Positions 22,862 through 34,560 are shown, numbered from the stretch's first letter. The stretch is DNA of 39,666 bases from Oscillospiraceae bacterium (GCA_015064555.1 SVRZ01000021.1:1-39666), one strand, 5' to 3'. Notes: generated from the letters alone by a model not told the origin. Numbers and translations are program-made.

Positions 22862-25792
22862 ATGAAAGCAAAAAGAATTTTTCCGATACTTTTGGTTATG
22901 ATTTTGCTCGTAACGGTTGCCTTGACATCTTGTATTGAGGGTGTTGTCATTCCCGGTGTTACAGATCAGACCGGCGGTAACAACCAGACCGGCGGCAACA
23001 ATCAGACCGGCGGCAATAACCAGACCGGCGGTAGCAACCAGACCGGCGGTAACACGGGCGATACCTCACGTACCTATACGGTAAAGTATATGTACGATAA
23101 TACCGTACTTCTTACTCACACCGTAACCGGTGGAAAGCTTACGGACAGTCAGAAGGCAGAAACGGGCAGAATAGGATACAAGGGAAACAAGATAACCGAT
23201 TTTTATTCCGATCCCAACTTCACAACTCCTTTTGATTTCGATGCGGATATCACTCAGAATATCACCGTATACTGCGCAATATTCTTTGACGTGAATTTCT
23301 ATTATGGTGACGATATAATTCTTCAGCAGAAGGTAAATTCCGCGCTGGGATATCTTGATCAGGATCAGGTTGACGAAATAAATGCGCTCAAATTGGATGG
23401 AAACAAGTTCACCGGTATGTATACCGATAAGGCAAAGACAAAGCCCTTCGATATGTATGCCGACGTTCTGGAGTCTATCGACGTTTACTGTCATATGATC
23501 TACAAGGTTTACTATCAGTATGAGGATAGCAGACCTCTTTATCAGGAGGTAGACCCTCTTATAGGATTTACCGATGAGCAGATAAAGCAGAAGGATGAGT
23601 TCAAGTATCACGGCTTCTACTTTGATTATTTCTACTCGGATTCGTATAAGAGAAACGATTTTGATTTCAAAGCTCCCCTCAAGGGAAATACCGTGATTTA
23701 TTGCGACCGCGATTATACTAAGGCAGGCAAGGACGTTTATTGGTCTATAAAGCTTACCGATACCGGTGCTACCATCTCATTCACCGGTCAGGGCGATATG
23801 TATGAGTTTCTTCAGCCTGAGGACGTTCCGTGGAATGCCTATAAGACCTTGATAGATAATTTCGAGATAGAGGAGGGCATTACCTCGCTTGCCGACTGCG
23901 CATTCTATCAGAATACAAGTCTTACCGACATTGCATTCCCAAGCACGCTTCGCCATATCGGAACAAGTGCATTCTTTGAGTCGGATATAACCGACATTGA
24001 TTTCCCCGATGCGTTGAAGACCATAGGCGAGAACGCATTCAAGGGATGCGAAAATCTTATCCATCTTAACTTCAATCCCGGTCTTGAATTTATAGGTGAT
24101 AAGGCATTCTTCAACTGCACCAACATATTCACGGTAGTTCTTACCGATACCATAATGGAATTCGGATCTAACGCATTTTTCGGATGTGAGGGACTCTTCG
24201 CGGCATACTACATCGGTACCAAGGAGCAGTACGAACAGATCAATATGCGTATAGATAACTACTGGATAAACGAGCTTGCTCACACCTTCTACATTTCCGA
24301 GCAGGAGCCCGCAGCTCCCGGTCCTTATTGGTACTATGACGATAACGGCGATATTGCACAGTGGTATTACACCATATGGTATATGGAGAACAATACAGCA
24401 CCCATTCCCTTTACCGTAGATTACGTTGACGTGGATATGGGTATAACCCAGGATAATATCGACTTTATGAATAATATAGTTCATAAGGGATATAAGTTCG
24501 CAGGCTTCAAATATAATGGCACTAATTTCACCCTTAAGGTCGGTGATATGCTCACAGAGGATATAAAGGTCATAGGCAACAGAGGCAATATCTGCGGAGA
24601 TAACCTCAAGTGGTCGTATGATTCCACTACAAGAACACTCACTATATCTAAGATAAAAGCCTCTGATCCCGATGGAGCTATGTGGGACTTCCAGGAGAAT
24701 GATGCATCTCCCTGGTTCACAAGAAGAGGATCTATAGACAAGGTCATTATATCCGACGGAGTTACTCATATAGGCAAGTATGCCTTTGTCGGTATTATGG
24801 ATAAGCAGAACCCCTACACCAAATTTACCTACATAGACATACCTCTTTCTGTCACCTCTATAGATACCGGTGCATTCTACGATTGCTCCAATCTTCTTTA
24901 CATCTACTATCAGGGCACGCACACAGATCTTTACGGCGATCCCGAAAACGGAGTAGCTCCGAAAATCACAGGTCTTACAGAGCTTAACTCTGTTTATGAT
25001 GCGCGCGTATACGCTTACGCCGGCGGCATCGCATACGATACTCTCGGCGAGGGTGCATATTGGAATAATATTGTAGGTCAGAATGCAAACGGTCTTACCA
25101 CCACAAGACGCGTGGCATGGATATATGAAAACGGCTCGCTTCTCGTTGGTGGCGGTGATCTTGAAAACATTATGATAAATTACGTTTCTCACGCAGATAC
25201 CCCCTGGTATTCCTACAGAGACAACGTTACCTCGATTACCATAAACAAGAATATCACGACTATAGGACATCACAGCTTTGAAAATATGACAAGTGTTATC
25301 GAGATCGTGGTTCCCAAGATCGTTGCTAAGATCTCAGGCTCCGCATTCTCCGGAACGGGATATTATAACGAGCAGTATACGAATAACGGTGTGGTCTACT
25401 TAAATACCACAGCCGATAGCGATACTGATACACTGAGATTCTATCATCTTCTCAAGGTAAATCCCCAAAAGCTGAACGCGAACGGAATATTCGTTATTAA
25501 GGAAAGAACTCTCTCGATTGCTGAGCAGGCATTTGAGGGCTGCTCATCCATAAAGCAGCTTGTTATGACAAAGGATATAGGAATCGGATCGGTATATTCT
25601 ACCGCAATGGTCGGACTTACCGGACTCGAGTCTATATACTATGACGGTCCCATAGCAACGTGGTCGCAGTACCAGAACGTTCCCACGGGCATAGACGTCT
25701 ACTTCTACAGCCCGACCGCTCCTACCGATACCCAAAATCAGTATTGGTACTGGAATGAGGATAAAACGTTACCTGTGATATGGCAGGTATAA
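22862..25792 (+). CDS. Large surface lipoprotein with BspA-type leucine-rich repeats
   Basis: A 976-aa lipoprotein. Lipobox LTSC places the lipidated Cys near residue 24. Residues 36-65 are five QTGGNN-type repeats. Residues ~70-290 hold three similar ~65-residue modules beginning YTVKYMYDNTVLL and ending with DITVYC-type strands, close to InlB B-repeat folds. Then come two blocks of BspA-type LRRs (TSLADCAFYQNTSLTDIAFP, TIGENAFKGCENLIHLNF; later THIGKYAFVGI, SIDTGAFYDCSNLLYIYY, SIAEQAFEGCSSIKQLVM). Such proteins bind host or neighbour-cell ligands. There is no LPXTG or dockerin. AGGAGG precedes the ATG. The target is unknown. Confidence 0.88.
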   Translation: MKAKRIFPILLVMILLVTVALTSCIEGVVIPGVTDQTGGNNQTGGNNQTGGNNQTGGSNQTGGNTGDTSRTYTVKYMYDNTVLLTHTVTGGKLTDSQKAETGRIGYKGNKITDFYSDPNFTTPFDFDADITQNITVYCAIFFDVNFYYGDDIILQQKVNSALGYLDQDQVDEINALKLDGNKFTGMYTDKAKTKPFDMYADVLESIDVYCHMIYKVYYQYEDSRPLYQEVDPLIGFTDEQIKQKDEFKYHGFYFDYFYSDSYKRNDFDFKAPLKGNTVIYCDRDYTKAGKDVYWSIKLTDTGATISFTGQGDMYEFLQPEDVPWNAYKTLIDNFEIEEGITSLADCAFYQNTSLTDIAFPSTLRHIGTSAFFESDITDIDFPDALKTIGENAFKGCENLIHLNFNPGLEFIGDKAFFNCTNIFTVVLTDTIMEFGSNAFFGCEGLFAAYYIGTKEQYEQINMRIDNYWINELAHTFYISEQEPAAPGPYWYYDDNGDIAQWYYTIWYMENNTAPIPFTVDYVDVDMGITQDNIDFMNNIVHKGYKFAGFKYNGTNFTLKVGDMLTEDIKVIGNRGNICGDNLKWSYDSTTRTLTISKIKASDPDGAMWDFQENDASPWFTRRGSIDKVIISDGVTHIGKYAFVGIMDKQNPYTKFTYIDIPLSVTSIDTGAFYDCSNLLYIYYQGTHTDLYGDPENGVAPKITGLTELNSVYDARVYAYAGGIAYDTLGEGAYWNNIVGQNANGLTTTRRVAWIYENGSLLVGGGDLENIMINYVSHADTPWYSYRDNVTSITINKNITTIGHHSFENMTSVIEIVVPKIVAKISGSAFSGTGYYNEQYTNNGVVYLNTTADSDTDTLRFYHLLKVNPQKLNANGIFVIKERTLSIAEQAFEGCSSIKQLVMTKDIGIGSVYSTAMVGLTGLESIYYDGPIATWSQYQNVPTGIDVYFYSPTAPTDTQNQYWYWNEDKTLPVIWQV
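22967..23056 (+). repeat. Five 18-bp tandem repeats in the lipoprotein gene
   Basis: Units begin CAGACCGGCGGY and encode Q-T-G-G-(N/S)-N; the last unit diverges at its end. They make a flexible spacer between the lipid anchor and the folded modules. Unit number could vary between strains without loss of frame. Confidence 0.85.
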
Positions 25793-25804
25793 TCAGATAA
25801 AGCG

Positions 25805-25841
25805 CATCCCCCGATTGACACAAGTTGCCAATCGGGGGATG
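25805..25841. terminator. Hairpin between convergent lipoprotein and birA-like genes
   Basis: Perfect 13-bp arms CATCCCCCGATTG (25805-25817) and 25829-25841. The U-run is weak on plus (ATATTCTTT) and absent on minus. It probably ends the lipoprotein mRNA. Confidence 0.6.
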
Positions 25842-25855
25842 ATATTCTTTAAGAA

Positions 25856-26650
25856 TTATTTACGCTTCAATTTTATCTTATCTGGAAGGATCAGATTCCT
25901 GTTGCCCGAAAAATTCTGCATAGTACCGTCCTTAAGCTCAACTATGAGCCTACCGTCGGTGCCTTCTATACCGAGTATCCTGCCGCGCTTGCGCTTTCCG
26001 TTTTCGATATATTTGCAGGGAATTCCGGAGAAAATGAATCTTCGGCGATAGATTTCCATAAACTTATCGGGATTCTTGACGTGTCTTGGGTAGAATGAAA
26101 AGAAATTATTCAGTATCTTCTTTGCGATCATCAATGGTATAGACGTGTTCTCACTCTCAAACACCTTTTTGACAAGGTCATTGAGCCGAGGAGGGAAGTC
26201 TGCATCCGAAAGGCGCACGTAGAAGCTGACTATTATGTATTCGTAGGTACCGCCGGGAGCGATCTTGCCCTCTATCGCGGTAGTTCCGATCTTTCTTCCG
26301 TCACAGAAAATATCGCTGATCCACCCTATACCCAGACTTTTCGTGGTGTGCTCATCAAGAGCACCGAGGAGAGAGACCGCAGTGATCGCACTGATGAATC
26401 CCATTTGCGAGGGGAAAAGTGAAGGACGCAGAATACAGCTTATGTATATTCCGTGCTCGCTCTCGCCCGAGCGGAGCGTATCTCCCGTCGCACCCACTCT
26501 TGTCTGGTGCTCGGATATAACAACGTATCCGTCGTTGTATCCCATAGCCGCATAGCTTTTTGCCAGCTCTATGGTCGAGGAAACAGACTCATGGCATTCT
26601 AAATTAAGAATCTTACCATCAGTCGTACTCATTATAACGGTACGTGCCAT
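25856..26650 (-). CDS. Biotin-protein-ligase-like protein with degenerate active site
   Basis: A 264-aa protein with the layout of BirA-type biotin ligases without the N-terminal HTH: ESVSSTIELAK (21-31), EHQTRVGATGD (47-57), HGIYISCILRP (66-75), GIGWISDIFCDGRKIG (107-122), and a C-terminal SH3-like domain (GRILGIEGTDGRLIVELKDG). In active enzymes these read Q-T-x-G-R-G-R-x-G-R and K-W-P-N-D. Here the arginine-rich loop and the K/P/N of the second motif are replaced, and the usual G-x-G-x-N strand reads IIVSFYVRL. Biotin transfer is therefore doubtful. AAGGAG precedes the ATG. It follows proS by 28 nt and is likely co-transcribed. Confidence 0.72.
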   Translation of the reverse strand: MARTVIMSTTDGKILNLECHESVSSTIELAKSYAAMGYNDGYVVISEHQTRVGATGDTLRSGESEHGIYISCILRPSLFPSQMGFISAITAVSLLGALDEHTTKSLGIGWISDIFCDGRKIGTTAIEGKIAPGGTYEYIIVSFYVRLSDADFPPRLNDLVKKVFESENTSIPLMIAKKILNNFFSFYPRHVKNPDKFMEIYRRRFIFSGIPCKYIENGKRKRGRILGIEGTDGRLIVELKDGTMQNFSGNRNLILPDKIKLKRK

Positions 26651-26678
26651 AATTCTGTCTCCTTACCTTGAATTTGGA

Positions 26679-28121
26679 TTAATACGCCTTACCCCAATAA
26701 ACGAGCTTATGCGCCTCTCTGCCGCAGCAAACGCACTTGTCGCCAATAGGTCCGTGACCGAAGGGGATGCATCTGGAGGTAACGTCGGCTTCCTCTTTGA
26801 GCTTTTCCTCGCACTCGCGATCGCCGCACCACATAGCCTTGATATAGCCGCTGTTTTCGTTGGCGATCTTTATGAGCTCTTCGAGAGTATGCGCGGTATA
26901 TGTTCTGTTCTCTCTGTTGGCAAGAGCCTTTTCGTGAAGCGCCTTTATAAGATTATCAAGACCTGCATTTACCTCTTCTATGAGGTTATCTATGGAAACG
27001 AAGGATTTTTCTCTGTTGTCACGGCGTACTATGACGCACTTATTATCTGCGATATCACGCGGACCGATCTCTATTCTGAGCGGAACACCCTTCATCTCAT
27101 ATTCCGAGAACTTCCATCCGGGGCTTTGATCGGAATCATCGAGCTTTGCTCTTATTCCTGCTGCCTTAAGCGTTTCATATATCTTGCTTGCCGCATCAAG
27201 AACGCCTGCCTTATGCTGCTGAACGGGGATTACGACGACCTGAATGGGCGCAACCGCAGGGGGAAGAACGAGTCCTGAATCATCACCGTGAGTCATGATT
27301 ATACCACCGATAATTCTGGTGGAAACGCCCCAGGAGGTCTCGTGGCAGTACTTAAGAGTATTGTCATTATCCAGGAACTGAATATTGAATGCCTCGGCAA
27401 AGCCTGTTCCGAAATTGTGGGAGGTACCGCCCTGGAGAGCCTTACCGTCGTGCATAAGTGCCTCAACAGTGTAGGTAGCCTTTGCTCCCGCAAACTTTTC
27501 CTTCTCGGTCTTCTGACCGCGGATGACCGGCATACCGAGATCGTTTTCAAAAAAGTCCGCATAGATATTGAGCATCTTTATGGTTCTTTCCTCGGCTTCC
27601 TTTGCCGTTCTGTGAACGGTATGTCCTTCCTGCCAGAGGAACTCTCTGGATCTGAGGAAGGGACGGGTGGTCTTCTCCCAGCGTACAACCGAGCACCACT
27701 GATTATAATTTTTGGGAAGATCTCTGTATGACTTTACCACATTCGCAAAATGCTCGCAGAAGAGCGTTTCCGATGTGGGACGAACGCAAAGGCGCTCCGC
27801 GAGTCTTTCGCTTCCGCCGTGTGTTACCCAAGCAACCTCAGGAGCAAAGCCCTCAACGTGCTCCTTCTCCTTGGTGAGAAGCGATTCGGGAATAAACATA
27901 GGCATATAAACGTTTTCTACACCGGTCTCCTTGAATCTGGTGTCAAGGATCTTCTGGATATTTTCCCAGATAGCGTATCCGTAAGGGCGAATTATCATAC
28001 AGCCCTTAACGCTTGAATAATCGATCAGATCTGCCTTCTTTACTATATCGGTGTACCATTTTGCAAAATCCTCATCCATAGAGGTGATTTGCTCAACGAA
28101 CTTTTTGTTGTTTTCTGCCAT
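26679..28121 (-). CDS. proS: Prolyl-tRNA synthetase, type 3 (eukaryote/archaea-like)
   Basis: A 480-aa class II synthetase that charges tRNA-Pro. Motif 2 lies in [20 protein letters not shown], followed by [12 protein letters not shown], and motif 3 in [17 protein letters not shown]. The anticodon domain follows, and the C-terminus carries a zinc-binding domain (CGDREC...[18 protein letters not shown]). It lacks the INS editing domain of the bacterial type, so it belongs to the ProRS form shared with eukaryotes, archaea and some Clostridia. It has its own promoter; the leader is too short for a T-box. First gene of a pair with the biotin-ligase-like gene. Confidence 0.95.
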   Translation of the reverse strand: MAENNKKFVEQITSMDEDFAKWYTDIVKKADLIDYSSVKGCMIIRPYGYAIWENIQKILDTRFKETGVENVYMPMFIPESLLTKEKEHVEGFAPEVAWVTHGGSERLAERLCVRPTSETLFCEHFANVVKSYRDLPKNYNQWCSVVRWEKTTRPFLRSREFLWQEGHTVHRTAKEAEERTIKMLNIYADFFENDLGMPVIRGQKTEKEKFAGAKATYTVEALMHDGKALQGGTSHNFGTGFAEAFNIQFLDNDNTLKYCHETSWGVSTRIIGGIIMTHGDDSGLVLPPAVAPIQVVVIPVQQHKAGVLDAASKIYETLKAAGIRAKLDDSDQSPGWKFSEYEMKGVPLRIEIGPRDIADNKCVIVRRDNREKSFVSIDNLIEEVNAGLDNLIKALHEKALANRENRTYTAHTLEELIKIANENSGYIKAMWCGDRECEEKLKEEADVTSRCIPFGHGPIGDKCVCCGREAHKLVYWGKAY

Positions 28122-28165
28122 ATACTGACTAATGTCCTTTCAAACAAAATATTTATATACAATAA

Positions 28166-28194
28166 ATTATATAACAAATCCCTGCTTTTGTCAA
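28166..28194 (-). promoter_or_regulatory. Promoter of proS
   Basis: TTGACA (28189-28194), 17-bp spacer, TATAAT (28166-28171) on the minus strand. About 35-40 nt of leader. Confidence 0.88.
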
Positions 28195-28314
28195 GTGCGG
28201 AGAAGAAATTTAAGCATTATGAAGGAAAAATCGCTAAAACACCCATATTTCGGCGCAGTTACAGACTAAAAGTTGGTCTTTTTGATGAAAAATGAATTTT
28301 TTATCCAAAAGGAC

Positions 28315-28343
28315 TTGCAAAATCGATGATAATATTGTATACT
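28315..28343 (+). promoter_or_regulatory. Promoter of the aminotransferase gene
   Basis: TTGCAA (28315-28320), 17-bp spacer, TATACT (28338-28343). The stretch 28195-28314 between the two divergent promoters shows nothing else. Confidence 0.8.
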
Positions 28344-28410
28344 ATAGGAGTATTTTGACTTAAAATGAATTATTAGGATGACTGAATTTCAAAAAAACAA
28401 GGAAATTGCT

Positions 28411-29694
28411 ATGAAAAAGTACGTTGAACTGACTCGTTCAGAGGCGGAGGCCTTATACGAACGGGTAAAAATAGAATATGAGGAATACAAGTCGCTGGGG
28501 CTCTCGCTCGATCTTTCACGCGGAAAGCCCAATTCAGGTCAGCTTGACATAGCCGACGGTCTTCTCCGTATGCCTATAGATAAGGAGATATTCTACTCCG
28601 ATTCGGGCTTTGACTACCGTAATTACGGTCTTGTTGACGGAATTCCCGAGGCGAAAAAGCTTTTTGGAGAGCTGTACGGAATAGCTCCCGAAAATATTAT
28701 TGTGGGGGGCAACTCCTCGCTCCAGCTTATGTATGATGCACTGGCAAGAGCGATGATGTTCGGTACCTGTGATTCCGAGCGCCCTTGGTGCCGAGAGGAA
28801 GGACTCAAGTGGATCTGCGTTGCTCCCGGATATGACCGGCATTTCAGGATAACCGAGGAAATGGGATTCGAGCTTCTGACTGTAAGAATGACCGAGAGCG
28901 GTCCGAATATGGATGAGGTCGAGCGTCTGGTCAGAGATCCGAAGGTGAAGGGAATCTGGTGTGTACCCAAATATTCAAATCCCACCGGCAATACCTATTC
29001 GGATGAAACGGTGCGCAGGCTTGCCGCTATGGAATGTGCCGCTCCCGATTTCAGAATAATGTGGGATAATGCCTATGCAGTTCATTCATTTACCGAGGAT
29101 GACGATAGGCTTGCCGACATATTCGCATATGCGAGGGAATACGGAAATGAAAACCGCATTCTGTATTTTGCTTCGACCTCGAAGGTAACGCTTCCGGGAA
29201 GTGGCGTGGCAATAGTTGCGGCAAGCGACGAGAATCTTGCCGAGATCAAGCGCCATATGGGAACGCAGACTATAGGATTCGATAAGATCAATCAGATCCG
29301 TCACGTTGCCTTCTTCAAAAATGCCGACAATGTGCGCCGCCATATGCTTTTTCTCGGTGCGGCAATAAAGGAGAAGTTCGATATAACCCTTTCATACCTC
29401 GATGAGCTTCGGGGTACGGATATTGCCGAGTGGACGGTTCCCAGGGGCGGATATTTTATCTCGCTGGATATAACTCTCGGCACGGCAACATCAGTCTATA
29501 GCAAAATGAAGGAGGCGGGCGTAACGCTCACTCAGGTCGGAGCGACATATCCTTACGGCAAAGATCCCGAGGATAAGAATCTGAGACTCGCACCAACCTA
29601 TCCTTCAAATAAAGACCTCCGGATGGCATGCGAAATACTCGTTTGCGCTATAAAGCTTGCGGCACTCGAGGCAATTCTTGATAAACATTCATAA
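28411..29694 (+). CDS. PLP-dependent class I aminotransferase (aspartate aminotransferase type)
   Basis: A 427-aa fold-type I enzyme. LDLSRGKPNSGQLDIADGLL opens the substrate-binding N-terminus. VGGNSSLQLMYDAL binds the PLP phosphate, CVPKYSNPTGNTYSDETV is the Asn/Pro loop, IMWDNAYAVH supplies the Asp that pairs with the pyridine N, and the Schiff-base Lys is in ASTSKVTLPGSG. RLAPTYPS near the end carries the Arg that binds the carboxylate. This subgroup is usually annotated as aspartate aminotransferase; the exact amino-acid pair is not readable here. The start at 28411 has AAGGA at 7 nt; the ATG at 28378 has no spaced SD. Monocistronic. Confidence 0.88.
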   Translation: MKKYVELTRSEAEALYERVKIEYEEYKSLGLSLDLSRGKPNSGQLDIADGLLRMPIDKEIFYSDSGFDYRNYGLVDGIPEAKKLFGELYGIAPENIIVGGNSSLQLMYDALARAMMFGTCDSERPWCREEGLKWICVAPGYDRHFRITEEMGFELLTVRMTESGPNMDEVERLVRDPKVKGIWCVPKYSNPTGNTYSDETVRRLAAMECAAPDFRIMWDNAYAVHSFTEDDDRLADIFAYAREYGNENRILYFASTSKVTLPGSGVAIVAASDENLAEIKRHMGTQTIGFDKINQIRHVAFFKNADNVRRHMLFLGAAIKEKFDITLSYLDELRGTDIAEWTVPRGGYFISLDITLGTATSVYSKMKEAGVTLTQVGATYPYGKDPEDKNLRLAPTYPSNKDLRMACEILVCAIKLAALEAILDKHS

Positions 29695-29699
29695 AGCAG

Positions 29700-29739
29700 A
29701 CGGACATCACCGAGATTTTTTCGTGATGTCCGTTTTTTT
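29700..29739 (+). terminator. Terminator of the aminotransferase gene
   Basis: Stem ACGGACATCAC (29700-29710) with GTGATGTCCGT (29723-29733), followed by TTTTTT. Confidence 0.9.
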
Positions 29740-29783
29740 GTAAGGAAAAGGCGAAAAAATAAAAGTTCTGTAACCTGTAATCG

Positions 29784-29812
29784 TTGACAAATCTTTATTT
29801 GCGTGCTAAAAT
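29784..29812 (+). promoter_or_regulatory. Promoter of the membrane protein-ligA operon
   Basis: TTGACA (29784-29789), 17-bp spacer, TAAAAT (29807-29812), with TG one base before the -10. Confidence 0.85.
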
Positions 29813-29850
29813 ATAAATAGCATATTTTATTTACTGAAAAGGAGTAAGAA

Positions 29851-31554
29851 ATGAAAGAAAAAATCAAGGGATTTATACTCCCCACGATACTATCCGTGCT
29901 TTTTGCGCTTGCGTACTTCTATCTTGCGGTGCCTGCAATAAATCTCCGTGCCTTCGGCTTCTGGTTTATGCTGATTCTTACAGCGGCGGTCTTTATCGGG
30001 CTCTACGTTTCGTTTACCGATGAAACTCTTATAAAGAGGATCAAGGCGTGGCTCAAGACGTCTGTCAGCGATGCCGCGCAAAAGAGCAAGAAGAAAAAGC
30101 TGCACCGCGGCGATTACGTCGTTGGTGACAAGGTGAAGATGAATAAGGGAATCAAGATCGCGCTTATCGTACTTGCGGCAATACTTGTTCTTGTTCTTTT
30201 TGTGACCTTCTTTACCTCCACAAGACTTTTCAGAGCCTCGAAGTATCAGCAGATGCTGACTGTTACCGAGTCCGATTTCGCTGAAGATATAAAGGAATTG
30301 CCTATATCACAGATACCGATCGTTGACCGTGATACGGCAGAGCGCCTCGGAAGCAGAAAAATAGGCGAGGTCGTTGAGCTTGTTTCTCAGTTCAACGTAG
30401 CGTCATACTATTCACAGATCAACTATAAGAACAAGCCCTTCCGCGTAACACCTCTTGAATATGCGGGCTTTTTGAAGTGGTTTTCCAATAAGGACGAGGG
30501 CATTCCTTATTACGTAACGATAGATATGGCGGCGGTGGATAAGCCCACCGAGCAGACACAGCTCGTCGAGCTTGATGAGGGTATGAAGTATTCTCCCTCG
30601 GAGTATTTTGCTCGTGACCTTTACAGGCATATGCGTTTTGCATACCCTACAAAGATGTTTGAGAATCTTTCCTTCGAGATAGATGATAGCGGTGCTCCGT
30701 ATTGGGTAATGTCCTGTTATGATTACACCATAGGCCTCTTCGGCGGTAAGGATATTACCGGCATTATTCTCGTAAACGCAGTAAACGGAGAGATGACCTA
30801 TTACGATATATCCGAGGTTCCTCAGTGGATAGACGTTGCATATTCTGCAGAAATGCTTATCACTCAGGCGGACAACTGGGGCTCTCTCAAAAACGGATTT
30901 TTAAATTCCATCTTCGTTCAGAAGAACGTTGTTGTAACCACCGACGGTTATAACTATATAGCGGTAGACGATGACGTATGGCTCTATACCGGTATAACAT
31001 CTGTCGTTGCAGACGAATCCAATATCGGATTCATTCTCATAAACATGAGAACCAAGGAAGCGAAGACCTATATGATAAACGGAGCAGAGGAGTATTCTGC
31101 TATGGGATCCGCGGAGGGGCAGGTTCAGGAGAAGGGATATACAGCGACATTCCCGATACTTCTCAACATTGCCGACAGACCTACCTACTTCATAAGCCTT
31201 AAGGATGAGGTGGGACTCGTTAAGCTTTACGCATACGTCTCTGTTACCGATTATCAGATAGTCGGCGTTGCCGATACGATCCAGGGAGCAGAAAAGGAAT
31301 ATAAGCGTATGCTTGGAATATCCGTCACGGATCAGCCCTTGGTGGGAGAAACGACCGAATATTCGGGCGTGATACAAAAAATAGCTACCGCGGTAAAGAA
31401 CGGTAATTCGCAGTATTACATCATGGTTTCCGACAAGATATATATCGCGGACATTTCGGTATCCGACATACTTCCGCTTCTTTCGGTGAATGATAATATA
31501 ACCTTCAAGGCGGACGATAACGGAAATATATCCGAGATATCGCTTACTGAATAA
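29851..31554 (+). CDS. Membrane protein with large extracytoplasmic domain, unknown function
   Basis: A 567-aa protein I do not recognise as a named family. Three TM helices lie near residues 7-27, 33-54 and 101-122. The loop between TM2 and TM3 is strongly basic (KSKKKKLHRG), so by the positive-inside rule the ~445-residue C-terminal part faces outward. That part looks beta-rich and has no obvious catalytic motif; conserved-looking stretches are PTKMFENLSFEIDDSGAPYW, GIILVNAVNGEMTYYDISEV and ADRPTYFISLKDEVGLVKLY. AAAAGGAG precedes the ATG. ligA follows after 12 nt and shares the promoter. Confidence 0.75.
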   Translation: MKEKIKGFILPTILSVLFALAYFYLAVPAINLRAFGFWFMLILTAAVFIGLYVSFTDETLIKRIKAWLKTSVSDAAQKSKKKKLHRGDYVVGDKVKMNKGIKIALIVLAAILVLVLFVTFFTSTRLFRASKYQQMLTVTESDFAEDIKELPISQIPIVDRDTAERLGSRKIGEVVELVSQFNVASYYSQINYKNKPFRVTPLEYAGFLKWFSNKDEGIPYYVTIDMAAVDKPTEQTQLVELDEGMKYSPSEYFARDLYRHMRFAYPTKMFENLSFEIDDSGAPYWVMSCYDYTIGLFGGKDITGIILVNAVNGEMTYYDISEVPQWIDVAYSAEMLITQADNWGSLKNGFLNSIFVQKNVVVTTDGYNYIAVDDDVWLYTGITSVVADESNIGFILINMRTKEAKTYMINGAEEYSAMGSAEGQVQEKGYTATFPILLNIADRPTYFISLKDEVGLVKLYAYVSVTDYQIVGVADTIQGAEKEYKRMLGISVTDQPLVGETTEYSGVIQKIATAVKNGNSQYYIMVSDKIYIADISVSDILPLLSVNDNITFKADDNGNISEISLTE

Positions 31555-33573
<2,019 letters not shown>

Positions 33574-33576
33574 AAG

Positions 33577-33628
33577 AAAAATCAAGCAAGCGAAAGGTCG
33601 CATCGTCGACTCGCTTGCTTGATTTTTT
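33577..33628. terminator. Bidirectional terminator between ligA and the nucleoside hydrolase
   Basis: AAAAATCAAGCAAGCGA (33577-33593) pairs perfectly with TCGCTTGCTTGATTTTT (33611-33627) around a 17-nt loop. T-runs flank it on both strands. Confidence 0.9.
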
Positions 33629-33630
33629 CT

Positions 33631-34560
33631 TTATTTGAAGTAGCTTATGAAATCCGAAATTACGCGCTCACGGTCAACTTCATAGGCAACCGTGTGAGTT
33701 TTTGACATATCAAAGCTGCGGAATTCAGGATTATATGACGCCTTTCCGTACGCCTTTACGTTAAGAGTAATGCCTCGCGCATAGCCTGAAGCTATGACCT
33801 TTACGGGAACCGATTCGCATTTAACGTAAGAGCTGTCAAATGCACATAGGACGGCAAGAGGATCGTGCAAAACTCCGATGCCGCCTGACCACTTTTTCCA
33901 AAGCTTGTACAGAGAGGAAAGATATTTAAGCTCCTGACGTGTGCCGATATAGCCGTCGATCACGGCATCATCCGCATCGGTAAGCTTCAGCCTGTGAGTA
34001 ACGTCTGCACCGAGGCATCGGACATTTTCAAGGCTGTCGAACATAAGCTCTGCCGCTTCGGTATCACATAGAACGTTCCAGTCAACGTACTGTCTGTAAT
34101 AAGCGCCGCCCATGATTATGATCTCGCCTGCAAGCTCAAGAGCTTTTTTGTCCTTAATTATCACCTGTGCTATATTAGTGAAGGGTCCGATAGCGATTAT
34201 GGTGAGATCCTTCCCATAAGTCTTTGCTGAATTTATTATAAAATCAACCGCATCATTCGCATCCGATGAGTCGGGTGCGTATTCCGGGCAGTCAACGTCC
34301 TCGGTATATTGGCAAAGATGCTCTGTATTCTGCTTTTCTTCGGCGAGCGGTATACCGTGTCCTGCAAAAACAGGAACGTTTTCATATCCGCGTCCGTATA
34401 GCCGAAGAAGCTTTTTTGCAATTCGAGCGCGCTCCTCGGTGTTTCCGAATACGGTTGTAATACCGATAATATCGGCATTACCCTCCATGGCTGTAAGAAG
34501 CGCAAAGGCATCGTCGATATCATCGCCGATATCGGTATCTATTATTATCTTTTTCTTCAT
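33631..34560 (-). CDS. Inosine/uridine-preferring nucleoside hydrolase family protein
   Basis: A 309-aa enzyme of the IUNH family, which splits ribonucleosides into base and ribose for salvage. The calcium-binding signature DTDIGDDIDDA is at 8-18. TIIAIGPFTNIAQVI and EIIIMGGAYY are typical, and the active-site His lies in GVLHDPLAVLCAF. Base preference cannot be set from these motifs. It ends the operon that begins at 35914. Its start lies within a 40-bp tandem duplication that separated it from the rluD-type stop; the ancestral arrangement seems to have been an ATGA overlap. Confidence 0.9.
   Translation of the reverse strand: MKKKIIIDTDIGDDIDDAFALLTAMEGNADIIGITTVFGNTEERARIAKKLLRLYGRGYENVPVFAGHGIPLAEEKQNTEHLCQYTEDVDCPEYAPDSSDANDAVDFIINSAKTYGKDLTIIAIGPFTNIAQVIIKDKKALELAGEIIIMGGAYYRQYVDWNVLCDTEAAELMFDSLENVRCLGADVTHRLKLTDADDAVIDGYIGTRQELKYLSSLYKLWKKWSGGIGVLHDPLAVLCAFDSSYVKCESVPVKVIASGYARGITLNVKAYGKASYNPEFRSFDMSKTHTVAYEVDRERVISDFISYFK

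Noticed and set aside
22720-22950. Upstream extension of the M50 protease to 22950
   Set aside because: It would overlap the start and promoter of the divergent lipoprotein gene; ATG 22719 has an SD and gives the normal protease N-terminus.
23777-25273. Long minus-strand open frame (498 codons) inside the LRR lipoprotein gene
   Set aside because: It is antisense to the lipoprotein, Cys/Ile/Val-rich with no domain; created by the codon bias of the real gene.
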